A stretch of DNA of 44,203 nucleotides from Spirochaetia bacterium (GCA_021736385.1 JAIPFY010000022.1:1-44203); one strand, 5' to 3'; numbered from the stretch's first letter, positions 25,335 to 35,137 are shown. A program made the numbers and translations. The notes: generated from the letters alone by a model not told the origin.

Positions 25335-25496
25335 CTACTTGAACAGATTCCGCATGAATCTGCCGGTAGCTCTTCCGGTGACCCTTCTTCCCACACGGTT
25401 CGCCATCTTTCTGGGACTCCCGCTTGAGATCGCCTGATAGTCTCCCAGGATCCGGGCGATACGGTAGAGAAGTCCTCGTGTCTTGTTGATACTCAT
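25335..25496 (-). CDS. Small basic conserved-looking protein, 53 residues
   Basis: ATG at 25496, seven bases after a perfect AAGGAGG (25510-25504), reading 53 codons to TAG at 25335. The product begins MSINKTRGLLYRIARILGD and ends in a basic, glycine-dotted tail (RVGRRVTGRATGRFM). I recall short proteins of this pattern (xLNKTRGxLYxxAxxLGD ... GRxxGRxxGR) in many bacteria, of unknown function; that is memory, not a search. The optimal ribosome site, the terminator at its end and the biased composition argue that it is a real gene. No membrane segment is seen; the charge suggests contact with nucleic acid or membrane surface. Confidence 0.8.
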   Translation of the reverse strand: MSINKTRGLLYRIARILGDYQAISSGSPRKMANRVGRRVTGRATGRFMRNLFK

Positions 25497-25785
25497 CAGG
25501 CTGCCTCCTTATGAACACGTTCTACAGTAACACATCATAGAGGTGAAATATACACTGCCTTACCATATTAGATACGATCTCTCTCAGGACATACACCATC
25601 ATCACTGAGCTAATCTCCTGTATAGTGACCGTTTTCTCCTGCTGCGATCCGATCTGATGATAGAAACACCCCTGTTTCATACAGTAATGGATACGAACAG
25701 CCGAATGGACCCTGGATCAATGTGCGGTATATCGATAGGCTGCATATGAACAGCTGTGACACTCACCATAAGGAAGGTATGCTGT

Positions 25786-28700
25786 ATGAGACCCGGACTG
25801 TATGAACTGATCACCAACCGTGCGATCCGCACGGCACTTGCACAGACAGAGACTCTCGAAGGAATCGAAGAGCCCCTCCATGAGGCAGACAGCGCCCACT
25901 ACCTTGCACAGTACCTCCAACAGGTGATCAGGGACGCTCTCGAACAGATGCCCAGAGCAAAGGACCTCCCGGCTCTGGAACGCCAGATCCATGCCTGCAA
26001 CCGGATCATCGATCAGCTCAGTGAAGCTGATCACCGGTTCGAGGACTACCGCATCGATGATACCGGGCACCGGCTGATGGAGGTCCTGCTCAGGAAGGGT
26101 ACAGGACTGCATCGGCCCGATACCCCGGTCTCTCTCGGTGCGCTGCTGACCGGCACACGGGGAGACCCCTCTCTGGTCTCACAGCTGCAGAAGGAGATCT
26201 GCAGCTGTGAGCGTGTCGATATCCTCTGTTCCTTCATCAAATGGAGCGGTATACGCATCCTCAAGGATGCCCTGGAACAACTCACCGGCAGGGGCGGTAC
26301 GGTCAGGGTCATCACTACCAGCTATATGGGAGCGACCGAGGCACGGGCGATCGACATGCTCTGCGATCTGCCGAACACAGAGGTACAGATCAGTTATGAT
26401 ACCCACCGCACGAGACTCCATGCCAAGGCATACCTGTTCAGTCGTACGACAGGGTTCTCGACGGCCTACATAGGATCGTCCAACATATCGTACGCAGCCC
26501 TGACAGAAGGACTGGAGTGGAACACCAAGATCAGCGAGTATGAACAGCCCTACCAGTGGAACAAGATCCAGGCGACCTTCGAGACCTACTGGCATGATAA
26601 GGAGTTCATCCCCTATACCCATGCCGATCGTGACCATCTTGAACGGGCACTGCAGTCAGAACAGCCCGGTTCGAAGGACCATCAGGCTGATCTGCAGTTC
26701 TTCGACCTCAGACCCTACGGCTTCCAGCAGGAGATCCTTGAGAGTATCATCGCCGAGCGGGTGATCGGTCACCGCACAAGGCACCTGATCATCGCAGCGA
26801 CCGGGACGGGGAAGACCATGATCGCCGCATTCGATTACCGGAACTGGGTCGAACGGTGGAAGCGTGAGCAGAATACTTCTCGCACACCGAGGTTCCTGTT
26901 CATCGCTCATCGCAGGGAGATCCTCGAACAGTCCCTGTATGCCTTCCGTATGGTACTGCGTGACCAGAACTTCGGCTCCATCATGAACGGGACCAAGACC
27001 CCGCAGCATCGGGATCAGCTCTTTCTCTCGGTGCAGACCTTCCGCTCACGGAAGTTCACCCAAGAGTTCCCCCCTGACTACTATGATTACATCGTCATCG
27101 ATGAGTTCCACCATGCCGCGGCAGCAAGCTACCACGGGCTGATGCACCACTTCACCCCCGCATCCCTGCTCTGTCTGACTGCGACCCCGGAACGAACCGA
27201 CGGGCAGGACCTCTTCGAGTTCTTTGACAACCACATAACCGCAGAGATCAGGCTCCCTGATGCCATCGAACGCAAACTGCTCAGTCCGTTCCAGTACTTC
27301 GGTGTCACCGATACCGTCGATTATTCGAAACTATCCTGGACCAGCGGTTCCTACGCTAAGGAGGAGCTCGATCGACTGCTCACCGGTAACCATGCACGTG
27401 CACAGCATGTCATGCAGATGCTATCAGAGTATGTCCTCGCCCCCTCAGCCATGCGAGCGGTCGGGTTCTGTGCGACGAAGAACCATGCCCGATACATGGC
27501 AGAGTACTGCAACGACCATGGTCTGCGTGCTGCCTGTCTGACCGCCGATTCTCCTGAGCAGGAACGGGAGAGCGCCAAGGATCGGCTCAGGGAACGAACG
27601 GTCAACTGCATCTTCGTGGTAGACCTCTATAACGAAGGTGTCGATATTCCGGAGATCGACACCATCCTGTTCCTCCGCCCCACCGAGTCACTCACCATCT
27701 TCCTCCAGCAGCTCGGACGCGGCCTGCGTCTGTATGAACAGAAGGACTGCCTGACAGTCCTCGACTTCGTCGGCCATGCCCATAGACAGTTCAGGTTCGA
27801 CCTCAGAGTCAGAGCCCTGCTCTCACGGGGCGTCCCTCAGCTGAAAGATGAGATCGAAGCGGGGTTCCCCCACCTCCCGTCCGGCTGCTCGATGCAGTTC
27901 GAACGGGTAGCGAAGGAGCATATCCTGGAGAACATCAGAGGAGCTATCAGCACCTCGAAGAGCTCCCTGATCTCGCGTATCAGATCCTTCGAGAAGGATA
28001 CCGGGAAGAGGCTGACTCTGGCCCGGTTCCTCGAGATCCATACACTCTCCCTGGAGGATATCTACAAACGATCGAGCTGGTCCGCCCTCTGTGCAGAGGC
28101 CGGGGTCATACCTGGTTACAATGCCCCGGATGAACAGATCCTGGCAAAGGGGCTGCGCAAGCTCACGCACATCGATGACATCGAGTATATCACCACGTTG
28201 GAGCGGCTGCTCACAACGGGGATCGAAGATCTCTCCGAGAGAGAGCTCCGGTATGCCGAGATGGGAGTCATCACCCTCTTCGGGGCCTCATCACAGATCG
28301 GGCATGTCAGTCAGGCTCTGAGACGGATCGAACAGAACAGGGCCCTTGCAGACGAACTCCTCGAGCTGCTGATGCTCAGGAAATCACAGATCCAGACTGC
28401 CGGGGAACGACCCCTGTGTGATCAGCAGCTGCCGCTGCGGCTGCATGCACAGTACACCAGAGATGAGATTCTCATTGCCATGGGACATTGGGATCTGACT
28501 GACAACCCGCCGGTACAGGCCGGGGTGCTCTATCTGCCGAAGGTGAAGACCGATCTCCTGTTCATCACCCTCGATAAGGATGAGAAGCACTACTCACCCA
28601 CGACCATGTACAAGGACTATGCCATCGATGAGGAGTTCTTCCACTGGCAGAGCCAATCACGGACCAGGACTGCTTCGCCCACCGGTCAGCGGTACATCAA

Positions 28701-28908
28701 TCAGAAGGCCGAAGGGACGACAGTCCTGCTGTTCGTCAGAGAGTACCGCAAGTCATCAAGCGGGTCACGGGTGCAGCCATACTACTTTCTGGGACCTGCC
28801 GATCATGTCAGCCACGAAAGTGAATGTCCGATGAACATCATCTGGAAGCTGCGCAGCCCCATGCCGAGGCATCTGCAGACCAAGACCCAGCGGCTCATCA
28901 CGGCCTGA
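25786..28908 (+). CDS. PLD-nuclease / SF2 helicase / DUF3427 protein
   Basis: 1040 residues from the ATG at 25786 (AAGGAAGG 8 bases upstream; a GTG at 25756 is less likely). Domains in order: N-terminal helical region; a phospholipase-D-type nuclease (about 130-275) with His212-x-Lys214 and GSSN 230-233; a superfamily 2 helicase (about 310-680) with Walker A AATGTGKT (337-344), DEFH (439-442), TATP (465-468) and QQLGRGLRL; and a C-terminal DUF3427 region (about 880-1030; YTRDEILIAMG ... FFHWQSQSRT ... FLGPADHVSH). The architecture is like stand-alone restriction/repair helicases. No methylase or partner is adjacent. It is flanked by a 275-base non-coding stretch upstream and converges on the TetR gene 5 bases away. 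Confidence 0.88.
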   Translation: MRPGLYELITNRAIRTALAQTETLEGIEEPLHEADSAHYLAQYLQQVIRDALEQMPRAKDLPALERQIHACNRIIDQLSEADHRFEDYRIDDTGHRLMEVLLRKGTGLHRPDTPVSLGALLTGTRGDPSLVSQLQKEICSCERVDILCSFIKWSGIRILKDALEQLTGRGGTVRVITTSYMGATEARAIDMLCDLPNTEVQISYDTHRTRLHAKAYLFSRTTGFSTAYIGSSNISYAALTEGLEWNTKISEYEQPYQWNKIQATFETYWHDKEFIPYTHADRDHLERALQSEQPGSKDHQADLQFFDLRPYGFQQEILESIIAERVIGHRTRHLIIAATGTGKTMIAAFDYRNWVERWKREQNTSRTPRFLFIAHRREILEQSLYAFRMVLRDQNFGSIMNGTKTPQHRDQLFLSVQTFRSRKFTQEFPPDYYDYIVIDEFHHAAAASYHGLMHHFTPASLLCLTATPERTDGQDLFEFFDNHITAEIRLPDAIERKLLSPFQYFGVTDTVDYSKLSWTSGSYAKEELDRLLTGNHARAQHVMQMLSEYVLAPSAMRAVGFCATKNHARYMAEYCNDHGLRAACLTADSPEQERESAKDRLRERTVNCIFVVDLYNEGVDIPEIDTILFLRPTESLTIFLQQLGRGLRLYEQKDCLTVLDFVGHAHRQFRFDLRVRALLSRGVPQLKDEIEAGFPHLPSGCSMQFERVAKEHILENIRGAISTSKSSLISRIRSFEKDTGKRLTLARFLEIHTLSLEDIYKRSSWSALCAEAGVIPGYNAPDEQILAKGLRKLTHIDDIEYITTLERLLTTGIEDLSERELRYAEMGVITLFGASSQIGHVSQALRRIEQNRALADELLELLMLRKSQIQTAGERPLCDQQLPLRLHAQYTRDEILIAMGHWDLTDNPPVQAGVLYLPKVKTDLLFITLDKDEKHYSPTTMYKDYAIDEEFFHWQSQSRTRTASPTGQRYINQKAEGTTVLLFVREYRKSSSGSRVQPYYFLGPADHVSHESECPMNIIWKLRSPMPRHLQTKTQRLITA

Positions 28909-28913
28909 GTGCG

Positions 28914-29489
28914 TTACAGCAGGATCCCCTGGATCACGATATCGAGGGCCTGCCTGAATTGCTCAGGGGCGCTCTGATCCTTGTTCACATACGCTTTGAT
29001 CACCATCATCAGGTAGATCGAGAAGAAGAACTCTGCGGTGAGGTCAACATCTATCGGGCGAAAGACCTTCGCGTCGACCCCCTGCTGCAGCAGCCCGCGA
29101 AGAGAATCGATCGAGACCTGATTGACATCATCGAACCGATCCTCCCGCTGCTCAGAGGAGAGGATCGCCGGGTCCTGAGCGATGATCGAACAGAGCTGGG
29201 TATCCTCATTGAGATAGTAGAACGCATGCTCGGCCATGAGATAGAGCATCCTCTTCAGATCATGCTCTCCGGCAAGGGATCTGATCACTTTCTCATGCCA
29301 GGCGATGAGCGCACGTCTGACCACCTGATCATACAGGGCTCTCTTACTCGGGACATAGAAGTAGAGATTGCTCTTGGTCATTTCGACCGCCTGAGCGATA
29401 TCATCGACAGTGGTCTTGCGGTATCCGAATCGTGCAAAGCTGCTCTTGGCTTCCCGGAGGATCAGTGCCCATTTCTGTTCTGCGTCCAC
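28914..29489 (-). CDS. TetR-family repressor of the adjacent efflux operon
   Basis: 191 residues. The DNA-binding head is typical: AKSSFARFGYRKTTVDDIAQAVEMTKSNLYFYVPSKRALYDQVV (about 14-58). The ligand-binding part (about 65-191) is variable as usual. It lies downstream of the membrane fusion, RND and TolC genes on the same strand, and has its own promoter with a long inverted repeat immediately after it. Local repression of the efflux genes and of itself is the likely role. The ligand is unknown. Confidence 0.92.
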   Translation of the reverse strand: MDAEQKWALILREAKSSFARFGYRKTTVDDIAQAVEMTKSNLYFYVPSKRALYDQVVRRALIAWHEKVIRSLAGEHDLKRMLYLMAEHAFYYLNEDTQLCSIIAQDPAILSSEQREDRFDDVNQVSIDSLRGLLQQGVDAKVFRPIDVDLTAEFFFSIYLMMVIKAYVNKDQSAPEQFRQALDIVIQGILL

Positions 29490-29503
29490 GTCCCTGCTCC
29501 TGT

Positions 29504-29534
29504 TGAATAGTTAAACGAAACTGTCAACTATTCA
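29504..29534 (-). promoter_or_regulatory. Inverted repeat, candidate TetR operator
   Basis: TGAATAGTT (29504-29512) and AACTATTCA (29526-29534) are perfect 9-base arms around 13 bases. It lies just downstream of the predicted start (near 29542) and 15 bases before the repressor ATG. That is suited to autorepression by blocking elongation or initiation. Confidence 0.65.
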
Positions 29535-29548
29535 GGTGTTACCTCTTC

Positions 29549-29576
29549 AGTATAAAGCATATCCTCAGTATGTCAA
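29549..29576 (-). promoter_or_regulatory. Predicted promoter of the TetR gene
   Basis: Minus strand TTGACA (29576-29571), 16-base spacer, TATACT (29554-29549). It lies between the end of the TolC gene and the TetR gene, so the repressor can be expressed apart from the efflux operon. Confidence 0.6.
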
Positions 29577-29590
29577 CCGGGAGCGGATCC

Positions 29591-30961
29591 TCACTGAGAA
29601 GCACCCTCCCCCAGCAGGGACTGGAGGGTCCGGTACTCTCCTGCCATCTGCAGGAGGGTCTCATGATAGGAGATCTGATCGGCAAGCAGTGCGATCCGTG
29701 CAGCGATCAGATCGGACTGTTCCCCGAGACCCTCGGCATACTGCTGCTCTCGAAAGAGGATCGTCTCCTGGTCACTTGCCATCTTCTGTTCATAATAGGC
29801 TGCTCTGCAGGCTTCGAGTTCCAGTCTGGCGATCGTGGTGCGATAGGTATGCAGGACCTGATCGACCGCCTGCCGACGCTCGTCGGCTGCCTCCTCCAGT
29901 CCCAGCTCTGCAGCTTCCCTGTCGATCAGCTTGCTCCCCCCATCCCAGAAGGTGAACTGCAGGGCAAGGGCTGCGTTCAGTGCATAGTCATTGGCCTCAT
30001 ACCAGCCGCTCTCCAGGATGGGGAGATGGGATCCCCCATAACTGAAGTCAACCGACAGTGCGATATCGGGTTTCCAGTAGATGGAGTCCTCAGCGATCTC
30101 AACCGCGGTGCGCCGGACTGCGATCACAGTATCGAGCAGGGTGAACAGCGGCCGGTCTGAGGCCGCTGCACGATACTCCTGCTCCTTCAGGGAGGGGATA
30201 TCGAGCTGCCGTATCTGCTGCAGATCGATTTCATGCACGATATCCGATCGCTCCAGTTCCCTGATACCGGTCAGCTGCTGCAGATCGTACAGCAGCACCT
30301 GCTGTCTGGAAGCTATCTGCTGTACAGCCAGTTCCAGCTCACTGACCCGGATACCTACCTTGAGCACCTCGTCCTTCAGCACGAACCCGCTCTCAAAGTT
30401 CTGCTCGGTGATCTCCAGCAGCCTGCGGACAAGCTGCTGCTGCTGCAGGAGCAACTGCTCGATCTCCTCAAGACCTGCCAGAGTATCGAGTACGATCAGC
30501 AGTCGTGTATGCAGCTGTTCGATCGTGCGATCGACCTCTGAGCTGCTCACCGACCTCATCAGCTCCTGCAGCGCTATCGCCCCGGTGATCCTGCCCCAGG
30601 TATAGAGGGGCTGGGTCAGCGATACCTGCAGCTGGTAGTAGCTGTGCGCCTGAGGAGGGACCAGCTCGATGGGCTCCCCGCTTCCAAGCAGCACACTCGG
30701 ATCGAAGATCACCGCATCCATGGGATTGGCGATCGCCGCCGCCGATACCGACCCGGTGATCTGAGGGTGCCTCCTGGCTCTTGCCCTGTCGACTTCAAGA
30801 GTGCTCCTGATCACAGCCGTCTCATTCTGCCTGAGCTCATGGTTGGTATCCAGCATTCGGAGCGCAAGCTCCTCGGAGGTATAGGCAGACAAGCCGCTGC
30901 ACACTCCGGTCAGCACCATGACTGCCAGCAGCACTGTCAGAAGCTTACAGGATCTGTTCAT
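29591..30961 (-). CDS. TolC-family outer membrane efflux protein
   Basis: 456 residues. A signal peptide (about 1-26, LLTVLLAVMVLTGVCSGLSA) precedes two repeats of the outer-membrane efflux fold: long amphipathic helices (DTNHELRQNETAVIRSTLEVDRARARRHP; LNAALALQFTFWDGGSKLIDREAAELGLEEA). Such proteins form trimeric channels joined to inner-membrane pumps. Its start overlaps the RND gene end by 17 bases. The presence of a TolC-type channel shows that the organism has an outer membrane. Confidence 0.9.
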   Translation of the reverse strand: MNRSCKLLTVLLAVMVLTGVCSGLSAYTSEELALRMLDTNHELRQNETAVIRSTLEVDRARARRHPQITGSVSAAAIANPMDAVIFDPSVLLGSGEPIELVPPQAHSYYQLQVSLTQPLYTWGRITGAIALQELMRSVSSSEVDRTIEQLHTRLLIVLDTLAGLEEIEQLLLQQQQLVRRLLEITEQNFESGFVLKDEVLKVGIRVSELELAVQQIASRQQVLLYDLQQLTGIRELERSDIVHEIDLQQIRQLDIPSLKEQEYRAAASDRPLFTLLDTVIAVRRTAVEIAEDSIYWKPDIALSVDFSYGGSHLPILESGWYEANDYALNAALALQFTFWDGGSKLIDREAAELGLEEAADERRQAVDQVLHTYRTTIARLELEACRAAYYEQKMASDQETILFREQQYAEGLGEQSDLIAARIALLADQISYHETLLQMAGEYRTLQSLLGEGASQ

Positions 30962-33900
30962 GTGCTTCCTCCTTCTCTTCCAGCCGATCCTTCTCTACCG
31001 TGTAGTAGAGTACAGGGATCAGAAAGAGCGTGATGAGGGTCGAGGAGATCAGACCACCGGCTATGGCCTGCCCCAGAGGGGCATAGATCTCCGAGCCCCC
31101 ACCGGCACTCAAGGCCATGGGCATCACCCCGAAGAAGGTGGTCAGGGTGGTCATGAGGATCGGTCTCAACCGCGTCCCGGCCCCGTTGACCACCAGATCC
31201 TCGAGCCGGGTCTCTGTCCCGTGGTTCATCCTGTCGATCAGCACGATCGCATTGTTCACCACCAGTCCCCCGAGGGCGATCAGACCCAGGAATGCGATGA
31301 GCGATATGTCAGAACCGAATACCAGCAGACCGATGATCACACCGATGATGCACAGCGGGATCGAGGTCATGATGATCAGCGGGTGGGTGAATCGTTCGAA
31401 CTGCAGCACCATCACCGTATAGACCAGGAAGAGCGAGATACCAAGGACAAGAAGCAAGGTGGTGAAGGAATCGGTGAGCAGGGTCGAGCTGCCTGCTATG
31501 TTCCAGGAGATCTCAGTACCTGTGACAGCAGTGGGAAGATACTCCTGCATGCGGGCACGGATCGCGGTGGTGTCATCACTCGGGCCGTAGCCGGATACGG
31601 TTATGGTCTTCAGACGGTCTTTGTGATGTATCGTGGAGACCTGAGCGCTCAATCGTGTCTCCGAGATGTTCTCGAACGAGACAGAGCTTCCCGACTGCGT
31701 CGGCAACGATATCCTCTCGAGCGTGTTCAGATCAAGCGGTTCACGGGCGATCCCGGAGGTGAGCATGATCGGATGATCATCCTCTGCATCACCGGTATAA
31801 CTACCGACCTCGATGCCGTTGAAGAGGATCCTTGCAGTGAGGGCGGCCTCATAGGAGGAGATCCCGGCACGGCCCATATGATCGAGAGCCAGTTCGGTGA
31901 TCAGGGTCTCCTGATCACGCTTCACATCGACCCTCGCCTTGTAGATATCCGGATCATCCTGCAGCACGTCACGGACCTCTATCGCCTTCTCATAGAGCAG
32001 ATTCAGGTCGGGTCCCGACAGTTCCACCTGAAATCCGCTGCCGCCGGTGGCTATGGCAAGGAGTTTATCGAACCCTCCCTGTTCGACCACCGCATCGATG
32101 TCGGGGATCGTGCTGATCAGGGACTGCTGTAGAGCGAGGATGATCTCCTTGATGCCCCGCTCACGCTCGGTCGAATCAACCAGGAGGAGCTTGGCATAGG
32201 CGGAGTTATCAGAGGGTCTCGAACGTGAGTACTCATCAGCGTAGCCGGTGAACCAGACACTGTGCTCCATCTCAGGAATCAGCTCAGCAGCAAGAGCCTG
32301 TGCATCGAGCACCCGCCTGTGCGAATCATCGATCGAGTAGCCCTGCGGGAAGGTCATATAGATATAGATCTCGGAGGAGTCAGAGGACGGGATGAACACC
32401 ACGCCCAGCCTGCCGACAGCCAGCACACTGGAGGCCAGGATGACCACAGAGAGCAGTACCACGAAGAACCTGTGCGACAGGGACCAGTAGAGCCCTCTCT
32501 TGTAGATTCGTTCGAGCCCTGTCAGTCCCTGACCGATACGCCTGCTTCTCCTTCGCAGCCTGCCACCCTGCTCAGGAGTCCTCTCATCCTCGAGCAGCCC
32601 TTCGATATGGAGGTGCGTTGCCAGGAATGGGATGATCACCAGCGCGACCAGAAGCGAGGCCCCGAGGGCGAAGATGATCGTCAGCGACACATCGGTCATG
32701 ATGATCCCGATGATCCCGGAGAGGAACAGCAGCGGGATGAACACCGATATGGTCGTCGCTCCCGAAGCGAAGACCGCACCTCCGACCTCGTCAGACCCGG
32801 TATGGGCGGCTTCTGAGGGGCTATACCCCTCATGCTCATACCGGAAGATGTTCTCCAGGATGACGATAGAACTGTCTACCACCATCCCCAGAGCAACGAT
32901 CAATCCTGACAGACTGAGAATGTTCACCGTCTGTCCGGCAAGCCGCATGCCGATGAAGGCCGTGACGATACTCAAGGGTATGGAGATCCCGATGATCAAC
33001 GTCGCCCTGATATTCCCGAGAAAGAGGAATATGACCAGGACTGCCATCGCGGCTCCGAGAAGACCGGAACGAACGGTCGTCTGCAGCGAGGTCGCGATCA
33101 TGCTGCTGTCATCCTGGATCACCTCGAACGTGATCACCCCCTCATAGATGGCAGCATACCGATCGAGCAGCCCATTGATCGATCGGGCGATCTCGATGGT
33201 ATTGCCGTCCTCACGTTTGGTCACATCGACCACGATAGCCCTCTGCCCATCGGCCTCGATATAGAGCTCCTGTTCAGGATAGATCAGCGAGATATCAGCG
33301 ACATCAGACAGCGAGATGTAGGACTGCCCTCGATAGCCGATGACCAGGTCCCTGATCTCATCGAGGGTGTCATACTCTCCCTTCACCGAGATATAGAGCA
33401 GGTCGTCACGATAACTCAGGGTCCCTGCAGGCAGCGAGACGTTGGAAGCCTGCAGCGCCTGGTAGACTTCCATCACCGATATCCGCAGGTTCTGCAGCCG
33501 GTCGACATCAAGATCGATACGGACCTGCCGCTCCCTGCCCCCATACGAAGAGACTACGGCAGTACCCGGGATACGGGAGACAAGCGGAATGATCTCCTGC
33601 TCCACCAGCCGGTAGAGCCGGTCAGGATCACGATCACTGATCACTGCGAAGGAGAAGACGGTAAGGAGCCCAGCACCGCCCACGAAGGCATACGGGGAGC
33701 TCTCCAGATCATCGGGCAGCTGTCCCTCGATCCGGCTGATCGCCGCCCGCACCTCGGGCAGCTGATCGTACACGTCGATATCGTCAGAGAACTCCAGCGT
33801 GATCATACTGACCGAGTTGCTGCTCTGGGAGTCGATCTTCTGCAGTCCCTGCAGGGTGACGAAGGCATCCTCGAGGATACTGGTCACCTCCTGTTCGACC

Positions 33901-34073
33901 AGATCTGCTTCCACCCCGGGATACTGTGCGATGACGATGACCGACGGCAGCGAGACATTCGGCAGGAACTCCTGGTTGAGCGTCGTCAGGGCAAGCAGTC
34001 CGAAGACCAGGACCGCGATCCCCAGGATGATGATCACTGCAGGATGCCTGATCGAGAATGATGAGATCCTCAT
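30945..34073 (-). CDS. RND-family efflux pump (AcrB-like)
   Basis: 1042 residues, full length, 12 membrane segments in two halves with two large periplasmic regions. Opening SIRHPAVIIILGIAVLVFGLLAL, QYPGVEADLVEQEVTSILED and TFPQGYSIDDSHRRV are typical. In segment 4 the proton-relay region reads GMVVDSSIVILEN: the first Asp of the AcrB pair remains and the second is Ser. Segment 10 has GLIALGGLVVNNAIVLID with an Asn pair. It exports hydrophobic compounds using proton or sodium flow. Overlaps of 4 bases with the fusion protein gene and 17 with the TolC gene show one operon. Confidence 0.93.
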   Translation of the reverse strand: MRISSFSIRHPAVIIILGIAVLVFGLLALTTLNQEFLPNVSLPSVIVIAQYPGVEADLVEQEVTSILEDAFVTLQGLQKIDSQSSNSVSMITLEFSDDIDVYDQLPEVRAAISRIEGQLPDDLESSPYAFVGGAGLLTVFSFAVISDRDPDRLYRLVEQEIIPLVSRIPGTAVVSSYGGRERQVRIDLDVDRLQNLRISVMEVYQALQASNVSLPAGTLSYRDDLLYISVKGEYDTLDEIRDLVIGYRGQSYISLSDVADISLIYPEQELYIEADGQRAIVVDVTKREDGNTIEIARSINGLLDRYAAIYEGVITFEVIQDDSSMIATSLQTTVRSGLLGAAMAVLVIFLFLGNIRATLIIGISIPLSIVTAFIGMRLAGQTVNILSLSGLIVALGMVVDSSIVILENIFRYEHEGYSPSEAAHTGSDEVGGAVFASGATTISVFIPLLFLSGIIGIIMTDVSLTIIFALGASLLVALVIIPFLATHLHIEGLLEDERTPEQGGRLRRRSRRIGQGLTGLERIYKRGLYWSLSHRFFVVLLSVVILASSVLAVGRLGVVFIPSSDSSEIYIYMTFPQGYSIDDSHRRVLDAQALAAELIPEMEHSVWFTGYADEYSRSRPSDNSAYAKLLLVDSTERERGIKEIILALQQSLISTIPDIDAVVEQGGFDKLLAIATGGSGFQVELSGPDLNLLYEKAIEVRDVLQDDPDIYKARVDVKRDQETLITELALDHMGRAGISSYEAALTARILFNGIEVGSYTGDAEDDHPIMLTSGIAREPLDLNTLERISLPTQSGSSVSFENISETRLSAQVSTIHHKDRLKTITVSGYGPSDDTTAIRARMQEYLPTAVTGTEISWNIAGSSTLLTDSFTTLLLVLGISLFLVYTVMVLQFERFTHPLIIMTSIPLCIIGVIIGLLVFGSDISLIAFLGLIALGGLVVNNAIVLIDRMNHGTETRLEDLVVNGAGTRLRPILMTTLTTFFGVMPMALSAGGGSEIYAPLGQAIAGGLISSTLITLFLIPVLYYTVEKDRLEEKEEAHEQIL

Positions 34074-35137
34074 GGTCCATCCCCCTGTCCGACCGACACC
34101 TGCTGGCCCTCACGCAGGAAGTGCTGTCCCTCGATGATGAACAGCAGATCCCGGTACTCAGAAGGTACGGAGAACAGCTCATCGCTCTCTGCCTCAGGTA
34201 CGATCACCAGCTGGTGGGCAGTGCTGTCAGCAGGGTCCACATACCAGAGGGTGTTCTGGGAACTCTGCACCTGGTAGGGCAGCAGATACTGATCGGTATA
34301 GCGCTCGATGATGCTGGAGACGACCACGGACATCCCTGGCCGCAGGTACTCCGGTTCATCGATCTTGCACAGCACCTCGAATCGCTTTGACTCAGCATCG
34401 ATGTACTGTGAGACTCTGATGATACGTCCGGTGATCGCCCTCTGATCATCATCTGTCCGCCGCATCCTGATGGGAATCGAATCGTAGCGGCTGGAGAAGA
34501 GGTCATAGTACTCCTGCGGGACGTTGATCCGGACCTGAAGTCTCGAGAGATCGGCGATCGTGATGATGGGTGACTGGACAGAGGCCAGATTGCCTGCCGA
34601 GAGGTGCCGTATGAGGACCGTCCCTGAGACCGGTGCTTTCACCTCAGTATGGTCGAGCTGCAACTGTGCCAGCTCATACTGTGACTGCATCGCATCATAC
34701 TGTGCTTTGGTCTGGTCATAGGTCTGCTGAGTCACTGCTCCCTGTTCATAGAGTCTGCTGATACGCTCGAAACTCGAACGGGCAGATGCGAAGGCTGAGG
34801 CGGCCTGATTGAGCTGCAGCTGGTAGCTGGTCCGGTCGATCGAGGCGACGATCTGCCCATCGGTGACACGCTGTCCCTCCTGCACAGAGAGCTCATCAAG
34901 CCGCCCTCCGACCAGAGGCAGCACTGTCACCATGCTCTCGGCCTCTACATACCCCCGAAAGGAGAGCTCCCGCTCCAGGCCCCCCCGTTCAGCTCTGATC
35001 ACCGTGACCACCGGTGCCGGGACTTCCACCCTGACCGGCAGTTCGACCATACGGGTCTGCCAGTACCAGACGGCGAAGACTGTCAGACTGAAGAGCACCA
35101 GATACTTGAACACCCCTTTGACCTTCTTTCTTCTCAT
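34070..35137 (-). CDS. Periplasmic membrane fusion protein of the RND pump (HlyD/AcrA type)
   Basis: 355 residues. N-terminal membrane anchor (about 9-25). Barrel-sandwich (lipoyl-like) halves flank a helical hairpin: VTVLPLVGGRLDELSVQEGQRVTDGQIVASID, the coiled hairpin about 95-165 (NQAASAFASARSSFERISRLYEQGAVTQQTYDQ), then VKAPVSGTVLIRHLSAGNLASV. Beta-barrel and membrane-proximal domains follow. It links the RND pump to the TolC channel. First gene of the efflux operon; AGGTGG lies 6 bases upstream of the ATG. The intergenic region to the divergent sensor kinase gene has two inverted repeats. Confidence 0.92.
   Translation of the reverse strand: MRRKKVKGVFKYLVLFSLTVFAVWYWQTRMVELPVRVEVPAPVVTVIRAERGGLERELSFRGYVEAESMVTVLPLVGGRLDELSVQEGQRVTDGQIVASIDRTSYQLQLNQAASAFASARSSFERISRLYEQGAVTQQTYDQTKAQYDAMQSQYELAQLQLDHTEVKAPVSGTVLIRHLSAGNLASVQSPIITIADLSRLQVRINVPQEYYDLFSSRYDSIPIRMRRTDDDQRAITGRIIRVSQYIDAESKRFEVLCKIDEPEYLRPGMSVVVSSIIERYTDQYLLPYQVQSSQNTLWYVDPADSTAHQLVIVPEAESDELFSVPSEYRDLLFIIEGQHFLREGQQVSVGQGDGP

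Noticed and set aside
25511..25785. Possible gene or RNA in the 275-base gap before the helicase gene
   Set aside because: No frame with a ribosome site and no convincing hairpin or promoter stood out; treated as a divergent promoter region.
30918..32132. Long plus-strand frame of 404 codons opposite the RND gene
   Set aside because: Shadow of the RND pump coding strand, with Gln/His/Asp-rich composition and no domains.
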